From the NCBI GenBank assembly GCA_023664705.1, contig JAMPFE010000013.1, positions 1 through 64,000 of the forward strand: DNA of 64,000 bases. The letters run 5' to 3'. The position numbers were made by a program, and so were the translations under genes. The stretch comes from Lachnospiraceae bacterium. GTDB taxonomy: Bacteria > Bacillota > Clostridia > Oscillospirales > Ruminococcaceae. How positions within the stretch are numbered: position 1 is the first letter of the stretch; each line of letters begins with the position of its first letter. The notes beneath the pieces are model-generated. The model was not told where the DNA came from. It did not search any database and worked only from the letters and a program-made list of their open reading frames with translations. Positions 8,089 to 17,082 of the stretch are shown piece after piece.

Positions 8089-8117
8089 TTGAAAAAATAC
8101 AGTTAATGTGCTAAAAT
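8089..8117 (+). promoter_or_regulatory. Promoter of the cheC/chemoreceptor operon
   Basis: TTGAAA (8089-8094), 17-base spacer, TAAAAT (8112-8117), then GAGGTGAT before ATG 8154. Confidence 0.65.
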
Positions 8118-8153
8118 ATTTTATTATGTGATGAACTTTACAGAGGTGATTTG

Positions 8154-8756
8154 ATGATTTCCGCTTTCAGCGAATTTGAAGAGATACACAAATCGTTTTT
8201 GCAGGAGATCGGTAATATGGGCGCGGGAAACGCCGCCACGGAGGTCGCGGGGATGTTTTCCTCGCCGACGGACATTTCAACGCCGCAGGTAAGAATAAAC
8301 CCCGCAAGCGTCGCGGGGAAGGTCGCCGATATGCTCTCGGCAAAGGCGGAGACCTTTAAAATAACGCTCTGCGGCGATATGAAAGGAACCCTTATGTTCG
8401 TTTTCCCGTACTCTTCGATAGAAAGGCTCGCGGGGAATTTCTTCCCCGAGGTCAGCGTAAAATCAAAGGACGATATGGACGAAATGACCGTCTCCGCCGT
8501 TCGCGAGACCGTGAATATCGCCGCCGCGTCCTACGCGAACTCGATATCGCAGATGACGGGAAAGCTCGTGGATATTTCCATACCCGAAGCCGTTCCGCAG
8601 CCGTCGAAGGAGATCGGCTCGGACGCAAACAGCGAAGTCTGCTTCGTCAAAAACTCGATAGAATTTCTCGATACGCACAACTCCTTTGACGTGGTGTTCT
8701 ATCCCGAGCTGGGCGCTATCACGGACTTTATGGGCAAGATAGGACTTGTCTGCTGA
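8154..8756 (+). CDS. cheC: CheC/CheX-type CheY-P phosphatase
   Basis: The start is taken as ATG 8154, eight bases after GAGGTG; TTG 8151 is possible. The 200-residue protein carries two copies of the phosphatase signature. One is FLQEIGNMGAGNAATEVAGM near the N-terminus and the other is VRETVNIAAASYANSIS near residue 120, both with the catalytic Glu-x2-Asn pair. CheC dephosphorylates CheY-P and works with CheD in chemotactic adaptation. No cheD, cheA or cheY lies nearby; the next gene, 33 bases downstream, is a chemoreceptor, so this is a satellite chemotaxis operon. Because both active-site pairs are present it is expected to be enzymatically active. Confidence 0.85.
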   Translation: MISAFSEFEEIHKSFLQEIGNMGAGNAATEVAGMFSSPTDISTPQVRINPASVAGKVADMLSAKAETFKITLCGDMKGTLMFVFPYSSIERLAGNFFPEVSVKSKDDMDEMTVSAVRETVNIAAASYANSISQMTGKLVDISIPEAVPQPSKEIGSDANSEVCFVKNSIEFLDTHNSFDVVFYPELGAITDFMGKIGLVC

Positions 8757-8789
8757 TTGATTATGTTAATTAAGAAAAGAGGACACGAT

Positions 8790-10781
8790 ATGAAAATCCT
8801 GAAAACCGTTAAAGGCAAGCTGCTCTCGCGAATTTTGTCGGTGGTCATTATCGGCATCGTCGTGATCGGTATTATGGGCTGCTCTCTGAACTTTCAGAGC
8901 ACGCAGACAACGCTGGAGACCACGCTCTCGGAGCTCGCGATACAGGCGAGCGTGCGCCTGGAGGAGCGCTTGTCGCGCTATGTCGCTATCGTGAAGGAGG
9001 TCGGTATGGATCCGCGCATGGGCGAGGACCACACCCTTGAGGAAAAGCTGGAGCTTCTTCAGGAAAGAGCCGACACCTACGGCTTCTCCGAGCGCGGTTA
9101 TATCGACAAGGACGGCTGGGGCTATGAGGTTCTCGACGACGTGATAGATTACAGGGAAGACCACTGCTACATAAAGGGAATGAAAAACGAGGAGTTCGTG
9201 TTCGGTCCGCAGGACGTCGCGGGCGTACCTATCATATATTTCTGCGCCCCCATGAAAGAGGGCGGCAGAAACGACGGAGCGCTTATCGGCGTCGTTTATT
9301 TCGGCATCGCGAGCTCCGTGCTCCATGACATCATAGGCGAGATAACCGTCGGGCAAACGGGCGCCGCGTACATTATGGACGAAAACGGCACGTATATCGC
9401 CAACTCGGAGCAGAAATTCGTCGACGAGAAGATGAATAACGTCAACCACACGCACACCGAGCTCGCCGTGTTCGACTGCCGCAGCGCGATAGAAAAACAG
9501 GCGATAGACCTTGCCGACCCCGACGGCGCCGTTTTCGACAAGGTAGTCGGCGGCGGTTATGAGAGATATATCGCGCTGTCTCCGATAGACGGCACGGACG
9601 GCTGGGTGATCGGCATCACGAGCGAGTCCGACGAATGGATGAGCGAGACAAAATTCGCCCTTGTTCTTACGATAGTCGTAGGTCTCGCCGCGATAGTCGC
9701 CGCAAGCATTATCTGCATTATCACGGCGCGCGGCATCGCGAATCCCATAAAGAAAACGGTCGAGGTCATGAACGCCGTTGCCCTGGGCAACCTTAAGGTC
9801 AGCGTAGAACACGCGTCCGATGATGAAACGGGGCAGCTTGCCGTTTCGATAAACCGCACAATAAGCTCGCTGAACGATTACACGGGAGAGATTTCGCGCC
9901 TTTGCGAACAGCTTGCGGCAGGCGATTTTAACATTCACAGACAGGTCGAGTTCAACGGGGATTTCGTAAGCATAATCGAAGCGCTGAACGACCTCGCGTA
10001 CAAGCTCTCCGAGACCATGGAGCAGATAGATATTTCCGCCGCGAACGTTAATCAGGGCGCCGCGCAGATCTCCAACGGAGCCACGGCTCTCGCGTCGGGA
10101 GCCACCGAGCAGGCGTCCTCTATCCAAGAGCTGGCGAGCATTATCTTGACGCTCAGGAATAAGGTCGACACAAACGCCAAAAATGCCGAGGAGGCTAACG
10201 AAAAGGCAAATCAGGCGGGCGAAAGAATGTCGCTTTCCAACGAGCATATGAAGGAAATGGTCGTTGCCATGAACCATATTTCCGATAAATCCAACGAAAT
10301 TTCAAACATTATCAAGACGATAGAGGATATTGCGTTTCAGACCAATATTCTCGCGCTCAACGCCGCTATTGAGGCAGCGAGAGCGGGTACCGCGGGCAAG
10401 GGCTTTGCCGTTGTCGCGGACGAGGTAAGAAACCTCGCGTCCAAGTCGGCGGAGGCTGCCGCGGATACGACCGAGCTCATTCAGCAGACCATAGGGGCGG
10501 TCAAAAGCGGTTCGCATATTGTTGAAGAGACCGCGGAGGCGCTTAACTCTTCGGTTGATGTTACAAATCAGACCATCAAGCTGATAGATGAAATCTCGGC
10601 GGCGTCTGCCGAGCAAGCAGCGATGATAGAGCAGGTGAGCACGGGCGTTGACCAAATCTCGTCCGTCGTTCAGACCAACTCCGCCACCGCCGAGCAGTCC
10701 GCGGCGTCCTCCGAGGAGCTCAACGGTCAAGCTGCCGAGCTCCAAAATCTCACAAGCAAATTTGTTCTTAAAAAAAGATAG
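8790..10781 (+). CDS. Methyl-accepting chemotaxis protein with extracellular Cache-like sensor
   Basis: The start is ATG 8790 behind AAGAGGA. Order of parts in 663 residues: an N-terminal membrane segment (about 12-33), a periplasmic-type Cache sensor (about 40-290; YIDKDGWGYEVLDD, GAAYIMDENGTYIANS), a second membrane segment (about 295-320), HAMP, and a cytoplasmic signalling domain. The conserved hairpin tip reads EDIAFQTNILALNAAIEAAR. The protein senses small extracellular molecules and controls CheA. It follows cheC by 33 bases in the same operon. There is no C-terminal CheR-docking pentapeptide. A GC-rich hairpin (10851-10875) follows. Confidence 0.92.
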   Translation: MKILKTVKGKLLSRILSVVIIGIVVIGIMGCSLNFQSTQTTLETTLSELAIQASVRLEERLSRYVAIVKEVGMDPRMGEDHTLEEKLELLQERADTYGFSERGYIDKDGWGYEVLDDVIDYREDHCYIKGMKNEEFVFGPQDVAGVPIIYFCAPMKEGGRNDGALIGVVYFGIASSVLHDIIGEITVGQTGAAYIMDENGTYIANSEQKFVDEKMNNVNHTHTELAVFDCRSAIEKQAIDLADPDGAVFDKVVGGGYERYIALSPIDGTDGWVIGITSESDEWMSETKFALVLTIVVGLAAIVAASIICIITARGIANPIKKTVEVMNAVALGNLKVSVEHASDDETGQLAVSINRTISSLNDYTGEISRLCEQLAAGDFNIHRQVEFNGDFVSIIEALNDLAYKLSETMEQIDISAANVNQGAAQISNGATALASGATEQASSIQELASIILTLRNKVDTNAKNAEEANEKANQAGERMSLSNEHMKEMVVAMNHISDKSNEISNIIKTIEDIAFQTNILALNAAIEAARAGTAGKGFAVVADEVRNLASKSAEAAADTTELIQQTIGAVKSGSHIVEETAEALNSSVDVTNQTIKLIDEISAASAEQAAMIEQVSTGVDQISSVVQTNSATAEQSAASSEELNGQAAELQNLTSKFVLKKR

Positions 10782-10850
10782 AGCATTTTTGCGGGTGCCT
10801 GAGGACATTTTTAATTCGACAACTTCTAATTTATCGACCTCATATTTCCT

Positions 10851-10875
10851 GCCGCCGAGCGATTTGCTCGGCGGC
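10851..10875 (+). terminator. GC-rich hairpin after the chemoreceptor
   Basis: Perfect 10-bp stem GCCGCCGAGC / GCTCGGCGGC with a five-base loop, followed by AAACCCTTTT. The T-run is short, so it may be a weak terminator. Confidence 0.6.
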
Positions 10876-10938
10876 AAACCCTTTTCCGACCCAGCAGCCG
10901 AAAACTTTTTTCTCACTTGTCCATTATCGCAAAACCTA

Positions 10939-10967
10939 TTGACATTGGACTTCAAGAGTATTATAAT
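10939..10967 (+). promoter_or_regulatory. Promoter of the MacB-type exporter operon
   Basis: Perfect TTGACA (10939-10944), 17-base spacer, TATAAT (10962-10967). Confidence 0.85.
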
Positions 10968-11031
10968 GTAATTGCGCGAACGAATATAATTTTATCAAAT
11001 CAAAATCTTACTAAAAGGAGGCTAATTTTTT

Positions 11032-11784
11032 TTGAACGAATCGGAAAGCAAAAGGCAAAAAATCATGATCAAAGTTCGGGATTTGCGCAAGGAATATCGG
11101 CTGAAGGACGATACCGTCGTCGCGCTCAAACGGATAAACCTTGAGATCGAGCAGGGCGAGATATGCTGTATTTTCGGCACGTCGGGTTCGGGAAAATCCA
11201 CCCTTCTCAACCAGCTCGCGGGGCTTGAAAAGCCGACGTTCGGCGACGTGATAATCCGCGGAGTCCCGATCACGAGACTGTCGGAAAAACAGCTCGCGGA
11301 GTTTCGGCAAAGGCACATAGGCTTCGTGTTTCAATCGTACAATCTGCTGCCGTTTATGAACGCGACCGAAAACGTCGCCGTGCCGCTCATGTTTCGCGGA
11401 GTACCCAAGCGTGAACGCACCAAAAAAGCTGTCGCGATACTCAAAAAGGTGGGGCTGGCGGGCAGGCTCACCCATTACCCGAAACAGATGTCGGGAGGTC
11501 AGCAGCAGCGCGTGGGCATTGCAAGAGCATTCATAGCGCATCCCGACGTCGTTTTCGCCGACGAACCGACGGGAAACCTCGACTCCAAAACAACGCTTGA
11601 AGTCATGGATATGATCCGTGAATTTGCAAGACGCTTCAACCAAACGATCGTTCTCGTAACGCACGACCCCGAGTTGGCGAAATACGCCGACAGGATAGTA
11701 AAGCTTGTTGACGGAAGGATCGTAAACGACACTAAAAACACCACATCACAAATTACGGAGGTACAATATGAACAGGCTACTTAA
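11032..11784 (+). CDS. MacB/LolD-type ABC transporter ATP-binding protein
   Basis: The start is TTG 11032, ten bases after a perfect AAGGAGG; no ATG is available before the first conserved strand. The 250-residue ATPase shows Walker A GTSGSGKST, the Q-loop FVFQSYNLLPF, signature SGGQQQRVGIARA, Walker B VVFADEPTGNLDS and switch histidine LVTHD. This subfamily powers MacB-like mechanotransmitting exporters. Its last 17 bases overlap the surface-protein gene, and the permease follows, forming a three-gene operon. Substrate is unknown; peptides or lipoproteins are usual for the family. Confidence 0.92.
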   Translation: MNESESKRQKIMIKVRDLRKEYRLKDDTVVALKRINLEIEQGEICCIFGTSGSGKSTLLNQLAGLEKPTFGDVIIRGVPITRLSEKQLAEFRQRHIGFVFQSYNLLPFMNATENVAVPLMFRGVPKRERTKKAVAILKKVGLAGRLTHYPKQMSGGQQQRVGIARAFIAHPDVVFADEPTGNLDSKTTLEVMDMIREFARRFNQTIVLVTHDPELAKYADRIVKLVDGRIVNDTKNTTSQITEVQYEQAT

Positions 11785-14350
11785 AACAGCCGTGTCGGTT
11801 TTTCTAGGCGCGGCGCTCGTCACTGCACACATCGGAACAGCGTCCTTTTCCGTGACTGCGGCAGTACAGTCTTCGGATACGGAAAGCAGCGACAAGACGG
11901 GCGACCCCAAGATGGTCGGATATTCCGTTACGGATACCGACGGAAAAACGCTTAAAAGCATTGATAAAACCACGGAATTCACGCTCTATATTGACGTCAA
12001 GGACGAGCAGACGAAGAGCTCCGACGTAAATCAGAGCGACATTACTTTCACAGGCTCCACGGACAACTTCAGCTGCGGCAGTGCAGCCGTTACGAAAACA
12101 TCGGCAAACGACGACGCGCTTGCAGCAACGATAACGGTCAAAAACTGCAAATGGGTCGGAGATAAACAAAATTTCGACTTTACGCTGGGATACGGCTCAA
12201 AGCCTTACCCTCTCTCCGTTACCGTTTCGGAATGTTCCGAAAAGACGATCGTTCCTACGCCGACGCCTTCGCCGAGTTACGCGGAGCCCATAATCAAAAT
12301 CACCGCCGAAAATGTTAGAGAAATACAGGCGGATCGCGAGGGGTCGTTTTCGCTTGAGATAAGAAATCTCGGCTCGACCGCTGTCTGGGGCATGCTGGTC
12401 GAAATATCATCCTCCGATGAGATAATAATCATTGACGGCACCGATTCGCAGAGCATCGGCAGCCTTTGGACAAGCAGCAGCGAGAGTATCAGAGTAAAAT
12501 ATAAGGCTCTGAGCAATATAAGCTCCTCGAAGCAGACCTTCAACGTTACGCTTCGTTATTATTACGACAGCGGCAGCGGCGAGACCGTCGGCAATACCTC
12601 CGCTTCCGTAAACATTCCCGCAAAATTAAGCTCGGAAGCCTCGGGCTCCGCGGAACCGATTTTTAAGATCACACCGAGCAACACCTCGGATATCAAGGGC
12701 GGCGAAAGCGGATACTTTACGCTGAGCCTTAAAAATCTCGGCTCCGTTAAAGCGGACAGAATACTTGTCGAGACCTCCGCGTCCGAGGACGTAGTGTTAA
12801 CGGACGGTTCGGGCTCTCGGGATATAGCCTCTGTATCTCCGGACAGCGAAGCTTCGGTCAGGATAAATTACAAGGCGCTCGCGAGAATAAATTCGCCGAA
12901 ACAGACGTTTAATATTTCCATGAAATATTATTATGATGTCGGAAACGGCGAGACGATCGGAAACGCGAGCTATACGGTAAATATACCTTCCGCGGTATCC
13001 GCGTCGGGCATACCCGCGCCGCTTCTGAAGCTTACGGGGCAAACGCTCAATACACCGATCAAAGGGGGCGGCGAATACGGATACAGGCTTACTTTGAAGA
13101 ATTTCAGCGATATTCCCGCCGAAAATATCACGATGTTTTTCGACGCGTCCGACGCTCTGTACTTTGTAAACGGCACCGAAACGGCGACTGTCGGACACAT
13201 TGACGCTAAGGGCTCCGCGGAAATAACCGTAAAGCTCCGTACAGTGGAGCAAATTTCCGCGGTAAAGCAGGGTATCACGGCGCATATCAATTTCACCTAT
13301 AACGACGGCGAATCGAACAAAGCCGCCGAAACGGATTGCTCCGTCACCATTATAGCGAGCGAATCCGATGAATCCGGCGGCAGCAGCAGCGCCGCTGCGC
13401 CGAATATTATAATAAAATCTTACGATATAGGAACGGAACAAGTCGCCGCGGGGGAAGCATTCGACCTTAAGCTCGATATGTTCAATACAAGCGCCGTGCT
13501 TGGCGTGGAAAACGTCGTTATGACCGTAAACGCGGGCAATGGAATAAATATTTACGGCGGAGGAAACACGTTCTATTATTCGGATATAGGAGCGGGCTCG
13601 GAGGTGTCGGAGACTGTGCCGCTGAAAGCCCCCGCGACCGCCGAAACGGGTACATCCTCCGTGTCGATCTCGCTGAAATACGATTACATCAACAACGGCA
13701 CAAGAGAAACGGCGGCGTTCGAGCAAACCATCTTCATTCCCGTTTATCAGCCCGATAAAATGACGTTCGACGTATCCGTGCCGACTTATTCGATAATGGC
13801 GGGCGAAGAGGTCTACATCACCACTACATACCTCAACAAAGGCAGGAGCGAAATATCAAACGTCAGAGCCGAGATCGTCGGGGACGTTGACGCGCTGTCC
13901 ACCTCTAAAGTGATCGGGACCGTTCAGCCCGGCGGCAACGGCTCGTTTGATTTTATCGTTGCGCCGTATATGGCGGGTCCCTGCGAGTTCGTCATCAAAA
14001 TGACCTATGAGGACGCAACGCTCACCGAGGTCACAAAGGAGCTGCCCGTGAGCTTTGAGGTCGAGGAAATGTACATTCCCGACGATCCGTGGGGAGATGA
14101 GCCTTGGACAGACGAGCCCGTTGACGAGGACGGCGGCGGTTTTCCGTGGCTTATTTTGTGGATAGGCGTCGGAGTGGTCGCTGCCGGCGGCGTTGCTGCG
14201 ATAATCATCGTTGTGAACGTCAGAAAGAAGAAAAAGAGCGCGGTCTCCGCTTCCGATTTTAACTGGGACGATGAATTTGACGACCCGAAGCCCGCTCAAA
14301 ACAACGATAACAACAATAACAGCAGCGACAACAACGCAACGACGGTCTGA
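11768..14350 (+). CDS. Large membrane-anchored surface protein with CARDB/COG1361-like repeats
   Basis: GGAGG precedes ATG 11768 inside the ATPase gene. The 860-residue protein has a signal peptide (LLKTAVSVFLGAALVTAH), then at least four Ig-like modules of about 110-120 residues. Two adjacent modules (about 175-290 and 295-410) are near-duplicates that share KQTFN, YYYD and GNAS/GNTS motifs. Another module follows before the anchor. A membrane segment (WLILWIGVGVVAAGGVAAII) and a KKKK stop-transfer lie near residue 800. The cytosolic tail is rich in Asp and Asn. Such S-layer/CARDB-like proteins often serve as adaptor or accessory subunits of MacB-type exporters in Clostridia. The TonB- or HlyD-like adaptor is absent, so this protein may fill that role. 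The function is inferred from position. Confidence 0.75.
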   Translation: MNRLLKTAVSVFLGAALVTAHIGTASFSVTAAVQSSDTESSDKTGDPKMVGYSVTDTDGKTLKSIDKTTEFTLYIDVKDEQTKSSDVNQSDITFTGSTDNFSCGSAAVTKTSANDDALAATITVKNCKWVGDKQNFDFTLGYGSKPYPLSVTVSECSEKTIVPTPTPSPSYAEPIIKITAENVREIQADREGSFSLEIRNLGSTAVWGMLVEISSSDEIIIIDGTDSQSIGSLWTSSSESIRVKYKALSNISSSKQTFNVTLRYYYDSGSGETVGNTSASVNIPAKLSSEASGSAEPIFKITPSNTSDIKGGESGYFTLSLKNLGSVKADRILVETSASEDVVLTDGSGSRDIASVSPDSEASVRINYKALARINSPKQTFNISMKYYYDVGNGETIGNASYTVNIPSAVSASGIPAPLLKLTGQTLNTPIKGGGEYGYRLTLKNFSDIPAENITMFFDASDALYFVNGTETATVGHIDAKGSAEITVKLRTVEQISAVKQGITAHINFTYNDGESNKAAETDCSVTIIASESDESGGSSSAAAPNIIIKSYDIGTEQVAAGEAFDLKLDMFNTSAVLGVENVVMTVNAGNGINIYGGGNTFYYSDIGAGSEVSETVPLKAPATAETGTSSVSISLKYDYINNGTRETAAFEQTIFIPVYQPDKMTFDVSVPTYSIMAGEEVYITTTYLNKGRSEISNVRAEIVGDVDALSTSKVIGTVQPGGNGSFDFIVAPYMAGPCEFVIKMTYEDATLTEVTKELPVSFEVEEMYIPDDPWGDEPWTDEPVDEDGGGFPWLILWIGVGVVAAGGVAAIIIVVNVRKKKKSAVSASDFNWDDEFDDPKPAQNNDNNNNSSDNNATTV

Positions 14351-14367
14351 CGGGAGGATGACGCGAT

Positions 14368-15756
14368 ATGAAGCTTTCCGACATGATAAAAATGTGCCTG
14401 CAAAATCTTCGCCGCCGCAAAAGCCGCACGCTGCTCACAGTGCTTGGAGTGGTCGTCGGCTGCTGCGCTATCGTCACCATGCTTTCGATCGGAATAGGAA
14501 TGCAAAATTCCATGGAGCTCTCGCTTGCCGAAATGGGAGACCTGACGCTTATTCAAGTGTATTCGAGCGGTCAAAAGGCAAAGCTTGACGACGAGGCTAT
14601 CAAAAAATTCGAGAAAATACCGGGCGTTGATGTCGCTATCGGCAAATGCTCGCTTGACAATGTGGGGTTCGAGCTTTCGGCAGGGGAAAAAGACCGCTAT
14701 GTGATGCGGTGGGCAAATATCGTCGGGTTCAGCAAGGACGGAATGGAAAAATTCGGTCTGGAGCTGGTTGACGGAGCATACCCGAAAGAGCAGTTCGAGG
14801 TGTTGGCGGGAGAATTTGCCGCTTACAATTTAACGGATACTCAGCGTCCCGACGGAAGCAATATGATAGACCGCTGGGATTATATGTACACCTTCGATCC
14901 CGCAACGGGCGAGGTTACTTACAACGAGCACCCCGAGCTTCCCGACCCGTACCTCGACCTGTGCGGCGAAACCATAACGATGCAGCTGTACAGCTACGAG
15001 GATTATGACAAAAAATACGAGCAGAAAATAAAGATCTCGGGCGTTGTTAAAGAGGACTACAACAAAGATTACGCCACAAGCGAGGGGCTTATCTTCACCG
15101 TAACGGATCTGCAGGCGCTTCAAAAGCTCGTTTTCCCGACAAGCACCAAGAAAGAGCTCACCTACAACGAGATCTATGTTAAAACGCATAGTATCAACGA
15201 GGTCGAAAGCGTTGAGGAGGAGATAAAGAAATTCGGCTACTCAACGTCGTCCATGGAGTCTATCCGCAAACCCATGCAGGAGGAAGCCCGTCAGCAGCAG
15301 ATGATGCTCGGCGGCTTGGGCGCGGTATCGCTGTTCGTTGCGGCGCTCGGTATCACAAATACCATGATAATGTCAATTTCCGAGCGCACTCGTGAGATCG
15401 GCGTCATGAAAGCGCTTGGCTGCTATCTCGGGAATATACGGGTCACGTTCTTGATGGAAGCGGGCTTCATAGGGCTTATCGGCGGCATTTCGGGCTCGAT
15501 CATAAGCTATTTTATCTCGCTGGTGATAAATCTGGTGTCTCAAAAGCCCGATCTCAGCATGGCGGAGAGCTTTGGTGAATGGCTCCGCACGGTGCTTTCC
15601 GTTATGCTCCCCGAAAATTCTCCCGTATCTATCGTACCGTTGTGGCTGACGGGCTTCGCGATACTTTTCTCGGTTATCATAGGCTTGGGCTCGGGATTTT
15701 ATCCCGCAAACAAGGCAGTGCACATTTCCGCGCTTGAAGCTATCAAGCGGGAATAA
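14368..15756 (+). CDS. MacB/FtsX-type ABC transporter permease
   Basis: ATG 14368 follows CGGGAGGA. The 462-residue protein has an N-terminal membrane helix after RRRKSRTLLTVLGVVVGCCA, an extracellular MacB-type core domain (about 45-310), and a C-terminal FtsX block of three helices with the signature SERTREIGVMKALG near residue 340. It ends with the typical AVHISALEAIKRE. It forms the membrane part of the exporter with the preceding ATPase. Seventeen bases separate it from the surface-protein gene. A bidirectional terminator follows. Confidence 0.9.
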   Translation: MKLSDMIKMCLQNLRRRKSRTLLTVLGVVVGCCAIVTMLSIGIGMQNSMELSLAEMGDLTLIQVYSSGQKAKLDDEAIKKFEKIPGVDVAIGKCSLDNVGFELSAGEKDRYVMRWANIVGFSKDGMEKFGLELVDGAYPKEQFEVLAGEFAAYNLTDTQRPDGSNMIDRWDYMYTFDPATGEVTYNEHPELPDPYLDLCGETITMQLYSYEDYDKKYEQKIKISGVVKEDYNKDYATSEGLIFTVTDLQALQKLVFPTSTKKELTYNEIYVKTHSINEVESVEEEIKKFGYSTSSMESIRKPMQEEARQQQMMLGGLGAVSLFVAALGITNTMIMSISERTREIGVMKALGCYLGNIRVTFLMEAGFIGLIGGISGSIISYFISLVINLVSQKPDLSMAESFGEWLRTVLSVMLPENSPVSIVPLWLTGFAILFSVIIGLGSGFYPANKAVHISALEAIKRE

Positions 15757-15776
15757 CGACCGTTTACAAAAACGAA

Positions 15777-15801
15777 TCCCGCAAGGAGCTTCCTTGCGGG
15801 A
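15777..15801. terminator. Bidirectional terminator between convergent genes
   Basis: Perfect 11-bp stem TCCCGCAAGGA / TCCTTGCGGGA with a three-base loop. It is followed by TGTAATTTTT on the plus strand and preceded by A-rich sequence that gives T's on the minus strand. Confidence 0.85.
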
Positions 15802-15823
15802 TGTAATTTTTAATTCTCCGTTA

Positions 15824-17050
15824 TCAAGCGTAAACGCTGTACAGCGCGCCCGTGTTATAGGCGTATGTAGAGGTCCTGTTGGAGTTGTAGCCCATTGCGC
15901 TCGCACTCGTCGCGAGGGACTTGACCTGATCCGCTTTCTGCGCTACCTTGTCGGTAAATCCGCCGTAAGCGAACGCGTATTTAACGTCCTGCGCTGTAAG
16001 ATTTGAAAGGTCGTCGGCAAGCGTGAGCTTTCCGTCCTCGCCTACGGAGATACCCGCGCGCTTCAGAGCGTGCTGATAAGCCCTCGCGGTGCTCTGCATC
16101 GTAACGCCCTTCTGCCGAATACCCGTTTTGTCGGACTTGCCCATTTCGTCAACGAAGTTGTTGTATTTTTCAACAAAATCCTTAGCCGTATCCGTGAAAT
16201 CGGTCACTTTAAATTCGCTGCCCTCTTCGCCTCCGAGACCGTGCGCATAGGACTTCACGGCAGTCGCCGCGTCCTTGACCATAGCGGTAAGCTCCTTAAG
16301 AGTGCCCACGTTGTCAACGGTCTCCGCGGGGGTGGCGGTATTGTCCTTGTTGGAGGTCGTCGGGCTTACGGTAAACTGCCCCGAGCCTCCCGACAGCTCG
16401 TTTATCTGGCGCGATTTCTGAATGACCTTATCGGAAAATCCGTTCGAGCCGAAAACGAACTTAACGTCCGAAGCCTTGACCTTGGACAGGTCGTCGTTTA
16501 CGGACAGCTTGTTGTCCGCGCCCACGGTAATTCCCGCGCGCGAAAGCGAGCTCGAATACACCTTGCCCGTATTCACCATAAGCACGCCCTTTTGCAGAAC
16601 GCCGTTCTTATCGGAATTGCCCACCTTGTCTATCATCGTATTGTAGCTGTCGACAAAGCTCTGCGCCTGCGACTTGTACGCGTCGGTGTCGAGCTCGCCG
16701 CCGTATTTCAGCCCGTTCGCGAAGGATTTTATGGACTGCGCCGCGCCGCCCGCGTTCGCGGAAGCTGATTTTACAGCCTGCGCCGTGCTTACGGAGGACG
16801 CGTCATCTCCGTCGCTGCCGACGCCGTATATGCTCTTGTAAAGGTCGCTGAACTGCTCGCGGTAGACGCTGCTCTTGTTCTTGAGCGCCTTGCTGTTGAG
16901 CAGATCGTTGAGCGACTGCGTCGCGGTCGAGTACTTGCCGTACTTGCTCGTCGACATGGTGTTATACAGGCTGTTCAGCTGCGAGCCGTAGCGCGTCTGA
17001 ACCTGCGCCATATTAAACTGTAATCTTGCGGTATTGCCAACTGTTGCCAT
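15824..17050 (-). CDS. Unknown protein with an internal duplication of a helical module
   Basis: The start is ATG 17050, seven bases after GGAGG; an ATG six bases upstream is too close to the site. The 408-residue protein has no signal peptide, membrane segment or cysteine. Two modules repeat. One has NSDKNGVLQKGVLMVNTGK, AGITVGADNKLSVNDDLSKV and VFGSNGFSDKV. The other has KSDKTGIRQKGVTM, AGISVGEDGKLTLADDLSNL and AFAYGGFTDKV. The C-terminus is rich in Tyr and Asn (SNRTSTYAYNTGALYSVYA). The pattern of a long central helix and small beta module recalls flagellar or secreted structural proteins of Clostridia, but I cannot assign a family. It stands alone, convergent with the exporter operon. Confidence 0.7.
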   Translation of the reverse strand: MATVGNTARLQFNMAQVQTRYGSQLNSLYNTMSTSKYGKYSTATQSLNDLLNSKALKNKSSVYREQFSDLYKSIYGVGSDGDDASSVSTAQAVKSASANAGGAAQSIKSFANGLKYGGELDTDAYKSQAQSFVDSYNTMIDKVGNSDKNGVLQKGVLMVNTGKVYSSSLSRAGITVGADNKLSVNDDLSKVKASDVKFVFGSNGFSDKVIQKSRQINELSGGSGQFTVSPTTSNKDNTATPAETVDNVGTLKELTAMVKDAATAVKSYAHGLGGEEGSEFKVTDFTDTAKDFVEKYNNFVDEMGKSDKTGIRQKGVTMQSTARAYQHALKRAGISVGEDGKLTLADDLSNLTAQDVKYAFAYGGFTDKVAQKADQVKSLATSASAMGYNSNRTSTYAYNTGALYSVYA

Positions 17051-17082
17051 AACCATTCCTCCTTATATTAAATAAATATTCA

